A DNA stretch of 64,000 nucleotides, taken from positions 225,878,456 to 225,942,455 of the forward strand of contig CM060947.1 of assembly GCA_030765055.1 (NCBI GenBank). Reading direction: 5' to 3'. The translations under genes and the position numbers were made by a program. The stretch comes from Mantis religiosa (Eukaryota; Arthropoda; Insecta; Mantodea; Mantidae). Numbering within the stretch: position 1 is the first letter of the stretch; each line of letters opens with the position of its first letter. Below, in pieces: positions 44,280 through 57,149 of the stretch. The notes below the pieces were generated by a model. That model was not told the origin of the DNA. It saw nothing but the letters and a program-made list of their open reading frames with translations, and searched no databases.

Positions 44280-45770
44280 ATAAAGTTACTGTTATAAAAT
44301 GCTTGGTCCAATACAGACTACAGCTGCTTATTTTAGGAGCTTTCTGCACAAGTCCTTCTTCGAGTCTTCAAATAGAGGCAGAAGAACCTCCACTACAAAT
44401 GAGAAGAATTCAACTAAGTTTAATATATGCGTTCACACAAGCTTATGTTCAGGAAACCAAAATATTGGTGCAAATTTTTTAAAAAAAAGCGCTTTAATAC
44501 TCCCACAAATCGACATCATAGCCATTCTAATTTCTATAAAAGTGTATCTACTTATCTTTATTGCCTTAACTTTAAAGAACCTACAATTTCGTTAAGGAAA
44601 GTATTTCATCAAATGCCATCTTGGAAGCTTTCATTACCAGTTTTCCACTTACAGGTGCTCTCACAAATCAAATGTGAAACTTCTAATATTACCTATAATC
44701 GATTTTTCCTTGAATTTTAAGGGCTTCATCGGAATGATTTACATATACACACCGATGGTTCTAATATTAATGGAAAATGCGTATGTGCAATTGTTTAACA
44801 TGAACACACAGTATTACACAAATTACCTGATCATTTCTCTATTTTCTCTTATTTATTCGTCATTAAAGCAAGTTTTCAATTCAGTGTAGAATCCGAAAAT
44901 CCTAACTCCATTTTGATAATAACTCACTCAGTAAGTGCAATTCTGGCCATTACGGATTAAGAATCAAGAATTTCATTGGTTCAAGAAATACAAATCATAT
45001 CCAATGAAGCTATTAACTCAGGCAAACAGATTAAGATTTTGTGGATATCATCACATTGACAAATTAATGGCAATGAAGGAGCAGATGCAGCAGCCCGCGA
45101 AGCAACCACTTTACCTCCAGATGAAACAATTGCAAGCATAACTTACCAAGATTATATTGTCTATATTACAAATTACATCAGATGAAACTGGAAAAATCTT
45201 TGTGATATAATGACTAACGGAATATTAAGAACTCCTCTTAAACAACTGAAACGTAAAGAACAAGTGGCCTTAAATAGACAAAGAATTGATCATTGCAGAA
45301 TCACCTATTCATACATCATATCCAAGGATCCAGCCCCCATATGTGAGATGTTTCAGCTTTAACGACTGTACATACCATCACTAAATGTGCCAAATACAAA
45401 GTGACGGATGAAGAAGCTTCCATCTGATGATTCTACTGTACTTCATGGTCCTAAAATGATCAATAACATTCTACAATTTACAAAAGATGCTTCATTATTT
45501 CAGTTGTTTTAATTTTAGTACATCACTGTTGTTCTCAAGATTGTGCCAACGTTAAAATTCCACTTTATTGTAAACCTACCAAGCAATGTTATAAATTATA
45601 ACAATGTTATATTCAGTGTTATATATTAAGGCAATGTTATATTCATATTACTTTTCTAACATTGTATCAGAATGTATTATTGTATCAACATAGATATTAT
45701 GTAATTACTTTGTGTGCAGTCACAATTTGACCTTGTAGTTAACAACTATAAACAAGCTTGAAATAAAAAA
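44280..45770 (+). mobile_element. non-LTR retrotransposon remnant, I-like, with RNase H
   Basis: Broken frames: HIYTDGS-like start of RNase H near 44745, a run that reads SHxGINGNEGADAAAREATT near 45060-45110, then DPAPICEM near 45325 where a CxxC motif is expected. Stops occur every few dozen codons, so it is old. It ends near gcttgaaataaaaaaagg. Confidence 0.6.
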
Positions 45771-45814
45771 AGGTTACTGTTATGTTAACGTTTAGGATAG
45801 GAATTCCTTAGGGA

Positions 45815-46335
45815 GGGAATTCGTGATTGAGACCAGTCTTGATCTATTATGACTATGTCCTAAGTGAGACATCCCCGAGAAGAAGGATAAGGCGAGAGGA
45901 GACAGAGAGCGGCCCAAGGAGTCATGACAGTGCAGAGGACAGGGTCGCTAATGTTGACTAGTTGGAAACTTTCCGGAAGGCCAGTACAGCAGGTATCTCA
46001 ATCACCGTGGGCGTTAAACGGCCCACTAGCTCGGTCCAGAAACCGAGACCGTCCTACTCGAGGAGGGAGAGCATATCATCCTCCCATACAGCGTGAGACT
46101 CCCGCGACACTTTCTACCATAAAAGAGACCACTAGAAGAGAGATATTTAAACTGAATATGAAGGTAAAATAGTGGGACTGGAAATTCGGGGGATGTGATT
46201 AACCCTACCAGCATTCGCCTGGTAACGCGGGAAACCGCCCAAAAATCCCCATGGTTAAGTACGCCGGCTACGGGGATCTAACCCGGACCTCCCGAATGTA
46301 GGCGACAGAGAAACCGCCTGAGCTATCCCACTCAT
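45815..46335 (-). mobile_element. SINE family D, minus strand
   Basis: tRNA head reversed at 46335-46250 (gggatagctcaggcggtttc; gtccgggttagatcccc), body to about 45815. Same block order as 29787-30400. It ends only about 60 bp from the catalase donor site at 46393. Confidence 0.7.
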
Positions 46336-46393
46336 TTATGTTAACGTTTATTTTAATTGTACATTTCTGCCGCTTGGTTAAACCGTAACGTAC

Positions 46394-46526
46394 CTGTACA
46401 GGATCAGCAGCAAACTTCAAATGATTGACGATGTTATCCACAAGCCTGTCTCTTTCTTCAGGCTTCAGTACATTCCTCCAGAACAACCTTGGCTGGCTGT
46501 AATTGTCTTCATCTTTCGAGTTGTAC
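46394..46526 (-). CDS. Cat: catalase, penultimate exon
   Basis: 133 bp, bounded by acceptor tttccag (to 46527) and donor gtacgt (from 46393). It completes an arginine codon split after AG in the previous exon and codes YNSKDEDNYSQPRLFWRNVL, KPEERDRLVDNIVNHLKFAA and DPVQ. This is the C-terminal helical region of catalase, with the family pattern RYNSxDEDNxSQPxxFW. Reading continues without stop into the intron for a while, so splicing rather than the open frame decides the exon end. Confidence 0.93.
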
Positions 46527-46559
46527 CTGGAAAGACATTTGGTTTATAACACTAGCACA

Positions 46560-47430
46560 GCTTATCTTATGATAATATGGGTAAAACCACTGATAATGCA
46601 GTATAAATTTAACAATGGTGGTTCTGGATCCTCTATAAAATTTTTGGGCATTTATATCGATTCAGACCTTGGCTTGTCAACACATATCAATTATATGTCA
46701 AAAAAAGATCACAACAGGAATTTTCGTGTAGAGAATTTTAAGGAACAGTATAATATAAAGTATTAACCGGACTTGTGGACCATGGTCTGCTGGGTGCCTT
46801 CTTCATCTTCCCAGACATTTCGTCTGCGGCTGCAGCAGACATCTTCGGTGGCAGTGCGATCGAAGTGTACTTTATATTATACTGACACCAGCCGTGAAAA
46901 CTTATGAATTTTAATTTAAGGAACAGTGTTACCAAGGACGTTCTGATGCAGGTTTACTATGTTCATATTTATTCACATGTTAATTATGGTATACTTTTCT
47001 GAGGAGATCACTCTTTAACAACTAAGATATTTAAATTGCAAAATAGACCCTTAGATTAATTTTCGGAGTTCATTCAAAAGAAAAATGTAAACCACTTGTT
47101 ATTCATTTAGGTATTTTAACGTTGCCATCTATGTATATGTTGAATTATCTTTTGTATGTTAAAGAAAACCTGAATAGCTTTATACTTTGCTCGAATATAC
47201 ATAATTACTCAACAAGAAACTGTTTGAATGTATATATGAACACATTTAGACACACTAAAATTCAGAATAGTTTTATAGTCGTTTGAATTAAATTATACAA
47301 TTTTTTACCACAAAGACTAAGAGAGCTCCCTATTTTAAGTTTTAAAAAGACTATACGCCATACATTGGTAGCAAACCCATTATATTCCATAAATGACTTT
47401 TATAATGTGGCTTGGTAAGTTTTATTTTAT
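46560..47430 (+). mobile_element. non-LTR retrotransposon remnant, split by a small MITE
   Basis: Before the MITE: SSIKFLGIYIDSDLGLSTHI, the block after the reverse-transcriptase core. After it: LRNSVTKDVLMQVYYVHIYS, then HVNYGILF and LQNRPLD in broken frames, as in Jockey-type C-terminal regions. It is an old pseudogene. Confidence 0.65.
46746..46884. mobile_element. MITE, 139 bp
   Basis: Perfect 17-bp terminal inverted repeats cagtataatataaagta / tactttatattatactg. A direct repeat tttaaggaacag at 46737-46748 and 46915-46926 overlaps one end, so the exact insertion history is unclear. Confidence 0.75.
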
Positions 47431-48254
47431 GACGTTGCTATACAGTAAAGTTTACGGCAGTAAAGGCTATCTTCTATCTCTCTATGGTTATGTACAGTGG
47501 TATGTTCGTAGAGACGTGATTCTTTAATTCACTTATATAAAATACTTACAAAGCAATGCTTTAGGTTAACAATTCAAGTTGGATAAATGCTTAGTTCATG
47601 TCACATTGTAAGTCTCAAATATTTGAAGCCCTTCATTACTGAAGCTACAAGCGAATGTATATTTGAATAAATATTTTTTGTAACATACAGTTTTCCAATA
47701 TTATTTTCTTTTTCCATTTGATATTGAGAAATAATAGAGGAAAATTTATACGGTATTTAGTGGTAATTAAATACCTACACTGTGTTATACAAGACAAAAT
47801 GTAACATTGCACTGATTTTGTAATTTCTCATTTAGTTTGTAAAATGAGAAAGTAGAACTTTAACAATGTACCCAATTTTCGTTTATTACTATAATATTAC
47901 CTAATAATATGCATAAAATCGCTGCATATTTCTTAGTTTAACAGATATTTTTCTTACAGTTAAGTTTAGTATTCATATTATGCAGTTAATGATACAAAGA
48001 AATGTATTAGATAAATTTCAATGAATCTGAAAAGGTAAATGTCCTCAGCTGCCTTTGCTTCTCTCTAATTGAGGTTCTATATCATGAAGTAAAAATACAG
48101 CTTTCAAAGTTCTTTTTAAGGGAAATAAAGCTGTAGTAATCAAGATATTCATGTTGGTCTTTTAAGCTTAACCATTGAACTGCCAAAAACAAAACCGTGA
48201 TTGCTGACAATGTGAACATAATGATTCATGCAAGGGCTGGTGAACAAACGTTAC
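47431..48254. other. AT-rich catalase intron, nothing recognised
   Basis: No supported feature. Confidence 0.5.
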
Positions 48255-48487
48255 CTTCCAACATCTCCCGTAGTGTTGAACCTGACGGAATACCCTGGGT
48301 TTGGCTTGTTGATGGGTCCACCAAAACTGTTGGGGTGGTAGTTAGGAGCTCCTCCTTGACTCTTGTACAGCATGAGGCCGTCACGATGGTAGTTGGATAT
48401 TTGCTGCAAGGGGCAGTTGACTGGCAATTGTTTGTGGTTAGGTCCCAGCCTATGTCGCTGAGTATCCGTGTAACTGAACAGTCTTGC
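48255..48487 (-). CDS. Cat: catalase exon with heme-ligand signature
   Basis: 233 bp between acceptor tgcattacag (ending 48488) and donor gtaacg (from 48254). It codes ARLFSYTDTQRHRLGPN, then QLPVNCPLQ, ISNYHRDGLM, GGAPNYHPNSFGGP and NTTGDVGR. RLFSYTDTQ matches the catalase proximal heme-ligand signature, with the tyrosine that binds iron. Phase agrees with the next exon (AG + G). The roughly 350 residues before it, including the catalytic histidine, are not found in this window, so the preceding exons lie beyond 64000 or were missed. With the next two exons about 150 residues are visible, against about 500 for the full protein. Confidence 0.95.
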
Positions 48488-49129
48488 CTGTAATGCAAAC
48501 ATTCACTTGTGTAACCTGGCATTGATAGGAAAGGAACGTACTTTCTGAAGTTAGCTACTTAGAAGTGCCTTGGCAACTCTGTATAACCCAATGCCAGAAC
48601 TAAAGAACGGACAGTTCCAGACAATAGCTAACTATTACAATATTTTGTCATTAGGTTATTAGAATTCAATTCAAGTTACAGTAAAAGTTCATTAGTGAGA
48701 CTGGTTAGGTAATTAAGGTTATAATGAAACTCGGTTTGTCAGAATACCATCAGCTCAAAGTGCTTCTAGGGTCTAGGTACGTGGAGAGGTAGCTGTTAAG
48801 CTTGGAGAGAAAGTCCTAAAATTACAGTGCAAAGATATTCTCAGAATGCTGGTAACTTAGCGTTTCAGAAAAGGACAAGTAGGTTTCAGATTTAGCAAGG
48901 TTATTTAGAAACATTTGTAGGAATAACAATGTAAGTCGGACTTAACAAAACATGTCTATTGCTAAACTTTGTACTTTCACTTCGTGTGCTTAGCGGTAAA
49001 GGTTTGTGTCTACTGAGAGCGATTATCGGCATCTCCCACCGCATAAAGACAGCGCCTCGAGTTATACATGTTCAGTAGTAAACTTAGCTGAACTTCTCCT
49101 CGTCCCTCAACAACGTTCACGTCGTATTA
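48488..49129. other. no gene recognised
   Basis: I looked for the next catalase exon upstream of the heme-ligand exon and did not find it here. Confidence 0.5.
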
Positions 49130-50045
<916 letters not shown>

Positions 50046-50309
50046 TGTTGATTTTGTTAATGGAAAGTGGCGTTTTAAGCCGTAAATTCTGGATATGTCA
50101 GAAGTTGGCAGATACTATAATTCAGTAATTATCACTTCGAGCGATAAGATTTAGAAACAGTTCGGTTAATCAATTCCAATCAGTAACCCACTTTCAACAC
50201 ACTTTATTGCCTCCATTAAATTTGTCATCAACTTCACACCCATCCACGCATACCTTTACAAAAAGAATAAAGTTCTTTATTGGAGCAAATGGCAGAAGCT
50301 ACACATGAT

Positions 50310-50535
50310 AGCCTGCCTCAGTAGCGTAGATGGTAGCGTGTCTGCCTCATGTTCAAGAGGTCCCGAGTTCCAATCTCGGTCAGGGTGAGTTGCCTGGATA
50401 AGTTTCTTTTCCTTATCCTTCAAAACGAATGTCGTGTAAATATAAGCTTCTTGGACCCTGTACTCATTTGAGCTTCATTTTACACAATTCTTCACCGTCC
50501 GATATGACTTAACGTTGGAGGACGTAAATTATGAA
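50310..50535 (+). mobile_element. SINE family A
   Basis: Head gcctgcctcagtagcgtaga, B box cccgagttccaatctcg, end aacgttggaggacgt. Flanks tacacatga / tacacctga match at 8 of 9 positions. Confidence 0.87.
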
Positions 50536-53435
50536 AAAAGTACACCTGACAACGCCATTGGAGACGTAACACCGTCTTCAAATCACATTAAAATATTTAT
50601 CTAAAAGAAATTCCCTTGAACCGTCATGCGGGTGACATATTTCAGTCACAAGGCCCGAACAGAGCACAGCAAGAACTATTAAAATCGGCGATTTAATCAA
50701 ACTTCTCCCCAGAGTAAAACATTCACATGGCAGTGGAAAGAGAGACACAGCCATTTATATCAGGTAGGGAGCATTAATTCTGAAACATGCAATGAAAGCT
50801 GATAGCTGTGATATGGCTGCATAAATAGGGAACATTGTAAGTGAGACCATCGACATTGTGAAATACAGCTATGGTACTAAGAGAACTCGACCACCTAAGG
50901 TTGACAAAAGCACAACTGTCCATGCAAAATATGACTAAAGAGGCCAGATGTGCAAGAAGAGGATCCAGGTTTCAAGAGGAGGATGCTGAGGATTACATAC
51001 CAGATGGATTCTAGGAGGATTTCTGTATGTTTCTTCAAATGAATTTGGGTTTGTTTCCAAATTTTTACTTTGAACTAAGTTTTCTCGAATTAACATATTT
51101 CAGTATAAATGACTCAGTTTCTCAAAAACTACATTAATTAGCCCATTTAAATTTTAAGATGATAAATACAACATATTGATGCTGCTATGAAACTAGCATT
51201 ATGTTAATAGATGGTTCGTTAATTTAAAAGAAAAAGATATTATTCAAAAATCTTCAAATTTTCTATCTCTCGTCAACAAAAATACTGTATCTTCCTTAAG
51301 AAATAGAATTATAGAGTAATCCTGGATCAATAGACACATGTATCTATGCCAAATAAAAATGTAATTATGACAGTTTAAATAGTTTCAGAGATAACTGGTC
51401 ATTAAGTTAGCAAATTTAACTTTGGTGAGATAGGACCTACACTCTCCCCTTAAAGAAACTGCTACAAAGTTTAAACTCTGAGACTATTTTTTGTAATATT
51501 TAGTGACACTCCTTGTTAAACTGCAAACCACAGGCGTAGGGAAACAAAAAGAACAAGAATCATAAGTTTAGACATTCCAAGAGAAAGGCAGTTACAGGCA
51601 GCTGTTGTGTGTTCCGACACATCCTCCTTTTCCTCCTGCATTTGTTAACGTGAGAAAGGTCAGCTCGTAAAATACTGTAACTTAGCCTGCTACTCTGAAG
51701 CCGCAGCAATTTCCCAAAAAGGTTTGGCTTCGTCATAAACAAGTCTGTAGAATGTCTGAAGTGCATCCATTATTTTGTTCTTCGCCAAGTTCAATATCGA
51801 TGCCCTGTAACTTTTCTTGCACTGTCACTTCCTCCAATCGAGCACGTTCTTCCTCTTATCAGTAAATACGTATTACTTTTTCATACTTGCCTACGTAATT
51901 GTTTGCTGCTATGTCGCTTAGTAGAACTATGTCTAACCAAAGCAATGCTAATATGTTACAATTAACTACTTTATTAGTTATGGTTTATTTATAAAGCTTT
52001 AACAAACCATTCTTACAAAAGCTTGTTATTCTAGCTACTTGTTGATAATCCAGAAACTTGACACATAGAACGAGGTACGTGAATCATAGTCAGGATTTTT
52101 AAAGAGCCTGTCGCTATATGAAGACTTCAAAATTCTATGGCGTTTACATGGCCACAATAAAAGACATTCTGACTTCCTGCATTTACATGACCTCCCTACC
52201 CAATCTTCAATCCTCAATTGAGTAGGGGAATGTAATATTCAAATCCTTTAAGAGCTGGTCACTATGACATGGTTTGGAGATGTTCTTTTTGTATGATGGA
52301 AGGAGGAAAAGTTCAAAATTAATAAAAATGGCTAAATGCACAAAAAATTATTTCACTCAAATTGTGTTTAACTAGATCAAAGTGTATTATATGGTAAGAA
52401 TATGTCTATTTTCTTATGGCTTGCTAATTACGCAAGAATCATTAGAATATGAACCCCCTAAACAAATTCCATCGCGATTTTTTCGCTGGTGAATTTTTCC
52501 GTAAGTTTGAAACTGCTCGTGACATTACCTACGAAGATTAAATTTGACGTTAGAAGCCAAATGATGCGATATGAAGTTATAAAAAAGCCACCCTCCTCTA
52601 CTCTATACACAGAAAATGTTTCGTTATCTTTCATTTTCTCAAAATTTGCTAATGGTTTACCTTTGTAAGTAGCTGTAGAATGCCAAATAACCTGCTTTAT
52701 GGCGTCACATGATATTCTGTGTTATTTACTTTATTTTTCTGTGTAGTAACTTCTACAGCTTATCAGGTACAAGAGCATTACATTCTCCTGAAATCATCGA
52801 TAGCAATATTTCATTGTAAGTCCATGAAGTCCTCTTAATCAGAAAAAAGTTTTTAGAATAAATTCCGTATGATTGTGTTTGTGTGTAAATATGTCTGTGA
52901 ATAGCATAAAATTAAAAAAGAGTAAAGTCAGTTAAATAAGAAAGTTGGTATTTAAGCACTCCATCTTCAGCGAATACCGCACGAATTTTTTTCAAAGTAA
53001 TACCGCCCAAGCCACATTTAAACGCAAAACTTCCCGAAAATTCTCATTTCTTCACAAATAGTTATATTTATTTTGATTAAAGTGAGATGTGTTTAAGATA
53101 ATTAAAAATATTTAAATGTAAGTCTTGAGTTTTCTAGGAATATCATCTGAAGTTTTGTCTTGAGTGAATTTTGCCTAACTGTAAATGCTAAATAGACAAA
53201 GGCCTACTACTCAAAGGATATAGGTATTGTTACAGCAAACAATTTATGTCAATACTTTCATTTCCATGTTTATTTACTTTTGTGAGCTTTAAGTTCTTTT
53301 TTAAGATTTTCTTGCTACTGGTTTGAATTGGCTAATACTTATAAGTTTTCGAAAAGAGACATTGCTATCCTTTTTGTTGTTCCCTTTCTCTGCTTCCCTG
53401 GTTGATAGAAAGAGAACGTAATATCAAAGCAATTA
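50536..53435. other. no gene recognised
   Basis: AT-rich. A short plus stretch near 50900-51010 reads MTKEARCARRGSRFQEEDAED, and a minus stretch at 51560-51766 is open. Neither matches a family I know. Confidence 0.4.
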
Positions 53436-53440
53436 TGTGG

Positions 53441-53665
53441 TCCGCCTGCGCCTCTGTGACAACGTGTCTGCCTCACACCTCACGTTCAAAAGATCCCGAC
53501 TTCAAATCTCGGTCCGTGCAAGTCATCTGGATAAAGATTTCTAACTGAAAATACTGAAATATTAGGGTAATTCTAAGCTCTGTGGACCGTGGGCTCAATT
53601 GAGCATAATTTCACCAATTCCATTCATCATCCGATATGACTCAAAGTTGAAGGACATAAATTAAA
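53441..53665 (+). mobile_element. SINE family A, diverged
   Basis: ccgcctgcgcctctgtgac head, duplicated cacctcacgttc, B box cccgacttcaaatctcg, and a shortened body without the cttatcc block. This is the most decayed copy of the family here. Confidence 0.75.
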
Positions 53666-53827
53666 CCACCAGCCTCTTAAAATTTTTGATTACCTTAAAA
53701 AATCTACTGCTTTCATCTAGTTATGTTACCTACGAGGAAACATGAAATAAAACAATTTCTGCAAATGTTTATATGGATTAGTATAAAATACAGGGATTAT
53801 GGAGCAAGTAAGGAAAATGCAAAACAT

Positions 53828-53835
<8 letters not shown>

Positions 53836-53864
<29 letters not shown>

Positions 53865-54041
53865 ACATCAAACTAGCGTGCAATTTTAGTCATCACTCAT
53901 CAGCTAGGTTTTCTTTTCTATTTAGCTTGTAGTAGCATTACACTAACAACGCAATGTGTAAATGCGTAATAAAAGAGCAGCTTGATAACAAGAAACAGAT
54001 AAGACAGTATTTTGTAGAATAGGAAGTAGAGAAAGTCATGT
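53836..54041 (-). mobile_element. poly(A)-tailed retrocopy of an unknown RNA
   Basis: Direct repeats at 53815-53835 and 54042-54062 (aaatgcaaaacatcagattt / aaatgcaaaacaccagattt, one mismatch in 21) and a 32-base T run at 53832-53863 show target-primed insertion on the minus strand. The about 175-base body has no A/B boxes that I can see and no open frame. Confidence 0.75.
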
Positions 54042-54062
54042 AAATGCAAAACACCAGATTTT

Positions 54063-55785
54063 ATACATGTTGTTGTTGTTTCATATGCATTACTCTTGCT
54101 TCTTTGATGGTGTTTGCACGGTTAACTCCGGGATTAGTTTTAACGTTGGTTTTAATTACAGGAAAACCCCAGCTTGACCAAACTAAAGGAGCCAGAATCA
54201 TTTTGGAAAACGCACTCTTTGGGGCAGTCAGTGGTAACAACTTCAAACAGCTAGAGCTGTATGGATACCAAACGTGTGCCCCAAAGCCGTATTAAGAAAA
54301 TGTAGTAAGCGGAAATAAAATCCATAGAAGGATAAAAGAATGCAAAATGGGATAAACATAAAAACGAGCGTATAGGGAATAAACCAGTTACAGAGAAGAT
54401 AAAAGTATGTAGAACTCGCTGTTAAAACCATTTAAACAGAATGGATAAGAAAGCAACGCTCGAACAGTCACTGATTTAGAAATCACGTTAAATAAAAAGC
54501 TACTGTATTCTTCGGTTAAATTTCTCCTAACAATGCTCGTGAACCACGATATCAACTGTTCTTTTAAATGTTCAAAGCAATTTAAAACAAAGCTTTTATC
54601 CTACCGACACTGCCTTAATTCAGTATTCCCTGTTAAGACTAAAATGCGAATTAGTGCTCCCTTTTATATCAGAATGCTCTGAGTTCTTTGTATGCTGTCA
54701 CCTTGTCTGTTTATCACTAGGAAACGAATTTGTAGGTAAATACATATTTTTATGTAATTAAATATTTTGCGCAATAATTATTAGTATATATTTTATACAT
54801 TTACAATATTATATGCATTTTGTGTGTGGCAAACAATAGGACTTTTTTATGAGAGGAGAAGCCTTCTGCTTATCCTGTAACTTTAGGTTAGATTACATGT
54901 TGTCAATAGCTCGCTTCAATATAAACATATACACGAAACTCTCTACAAAGATATTTAGATGTCAGAGTATTGCACAATGTACTTGAACCTAACACGACTA
55001 GTATAGGTTACGCGTTATTTGTTGTCGAATGATCTCCAGCGAAAATCCAGTGAGTTGACCTACTCTTAATAAACTGGTCAGCAAATAGTCTATTTTACAA
55101 TAACAAACAGCTGTTCTTTACTTTACATCTGTTAGTTATTCCTGCTTCTTCTGTTCAGTTCAGAACTGCTGGTTATGCGTATTGAGTGATTTGTGTACAT
55201 ACCGAAATGCTGAAGGTAAAACGTAGTGTAAGTTTTCGGTTGCAGCAGTATGTTAAACAATTTTCAGATACATTCAAAACAGCTGGAAAAGTTATATATT
55301 GTCAGCCTTGTTGAAGGTTTATAACAACCGATAAACGCTCCCACGTAATGTAGCATTTGTGTGGCAACAAACATATCTTGGTGGCTTCACGTTCTCCTAT
55401 GAAGCTAGTTTCCAACAATTGACATGTGACATCAATAATCCATCACTGGTGGGTTATAAAAACACTTATTTTATTACAAGTTTTTCTATTATGGAAAATG
55501 AAAGAGCTATTTTTGTTTTGTTTTAAAAGATAAATATTTGGAACTTATTAACAAATGATTTCTTGACTTTTAATGCATAAAAATAAATAAATTTAAATTT
55601 CAGAATCTAAAATCCCGTTCTCTATCACTCACAGCCCCTTGCTAATCCTTAAAATATATAGCACAAGTAAACCACACTTACCAATACCAAGAACAAAATA
55701 AGAGTGGGTCTTCCTGGCATTAAATGCGCTTACAGTCAGTTTGCACTTTCTTTAACGGTATCACATTTCAAGGAATGTGGGCAAT
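54063..55785. other. no gene recognised
   Basis: An 83-codon plus frame at 54044-54295 has a hydrophobic start but begins inside the retrocopy duplication, which argues against a real gene. Confidence 0.45.
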
Positions 55786-55789
55786 GGCT

Positions 55790-56215
55790 GAGGATTAACT
55801 ATTGAGGTAGGAATATGTGAATTATGTAGGAGGGAAAAAAGTGTAGAGCATTATGAAGTAAGGCGTGAAGGAGTTGAGAAGTGGAGGAAGGAGGCATGGG
55901 AGAAAAAATGGGAGCAAGTTGAGGGTAAAATTGTAACAATAAGAATGCTAACAGGGAAGCCACGGAATAGGAATAAATATGTACGAAGATTTCTTGGTAA
56001 AATGAAAGATAAATGGTTGAGGATAGTTAGAAGCAAAAGTTAAGGAGCAAGGAAAACGAGGGGTGTGGGGAGGAAGGATTTTGCAGGGAAAGGTAAGGGA
56101 CACAGGTAATCCCTCAGTGAAGCATAAGGCTGTTATGCCAAGCTGGTTGAAGGGTGAAAGAAGGTAGTCACTCAATTCTGGTACATAGTTTAAGTCAAGA
56201 TAGTATGTAAATAAA
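55790..56215 (+). mobile_element. non-LTR retrotransposon 3' fragment, family 2
   Basis: Frames read EKKWEQVEGKIVTIRMLTGK-like K/R/W-rich residues and FLGKMKDKWLRIVRSKS, close in style to 11830 and 35218. It ends with aataaaaagggtccc and runs into the ATC repeat. Confidence 0.55.
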
Positions 56216-56220
56216 AAGGG

Positions 56221-56287
56221 TCCCATCATCATTATTATTATCATCATCATCATCATCATTATTATCATCATCATCATCATCATCATC
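56221..56287. repeat. (ATC/ATT)n microsatellite
   Basis: Lies exactly between the 3' ends of two converging non-LTR elements and probably started as the 3' tail of one or both. Confidence 0.85.
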
Positions 56288-56289
56288 AC

Positions 56290-57140
56290 GGTATAAGCCT
56301 TGTGGCCCGTTCCGACTTCAAGGAAATTGATCGGACCGTCTTAGTCGTGGCCTGCCAACATTTCTTCTGCCTACAGGTTTATACTTGTATACTATTTGTG
56401 GTGTACGGTCTTCGGTCATTCTCTGCACATGATCTTGCCATTTTTGCCTGTATGCAATGATTGTTTCATTTAGACTGTGAGTTTCCAATTCTCTTCTAAT
56501 ATCCTCGTTTCTTTTCTTGTCTATGAGTCTATAACCTGACACCTGTCTCAGAAATTTAATCTCAGCAGCCTCCACTTTCTTCTGTTGTGAGATAGTCAAG
56601 ACCCAGTTTTCACACCCATAAAGCAGGGTTGGGATCGCCATTATTTTATACAGTTTTAACAAAGTTTGACGATTACAATTTTTAAAGTTTCATTTTATTG
56701 TGCCACATATTGTTTGGAATTTGTTTATTTTGTTTTGTATATCTCTATTACTGGTATATGACACAATACAGCCAAGATAATTAAAATAACTTTGTTGTTG
56801 GATGGGATTATCATTTATACAAATTTTTGCTCTCAAACGGTTCGTTCATATAGAAGCCATTATTTTTGTTTTTTCATGTGAAATTTGAAGATTATATTCT
56901 CTTGTAATATTATTTAATTCATGTATGGCTCTTTGTAAGTTATCTTCCGTCTCTGCAATTAAAATCTGGTCATCAGCAAACAGCAATGTGTCAACATTTC
57001 TGCGCTTTACTTTAAAATGTGTTCTGAGCATAGTTTGCCATCGTACAACTATGTCATTAATATCTATATATATTAAATAGGGTAGGTGACAATGGACACC
57101 CCTGTCTTAGTCCTAAAGGGTTCTCTGTAATATAATTGTA
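56290..57140 (-). mobile_element. non-LTR retrotransposon, 5'-truncated, family 1 type
   Basis: Minus strand: GLRQGCPLSPTLFNIYIDIN (about 57110-57050), LLFADDQILIAETEDNLQRA (about 56970), then after a gap LLYGCENWVLTISQQKKVEA, RNEDIRRELETHSLNET and QDHVQRMTEDRTP (56662-56318). Same clade as 165-1262 but a different family. The catalytic FADD is kept; there are frameshifts around 56700-56850. Confidence 0.82.
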
Positions 57141-57149
57141 AATTATTTT

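Noticed and set aside
54044..54295. Small secreted protein gene
   Set aside because: Its start lies in the target duplication of a retrocopy, and nothing else supports coding.
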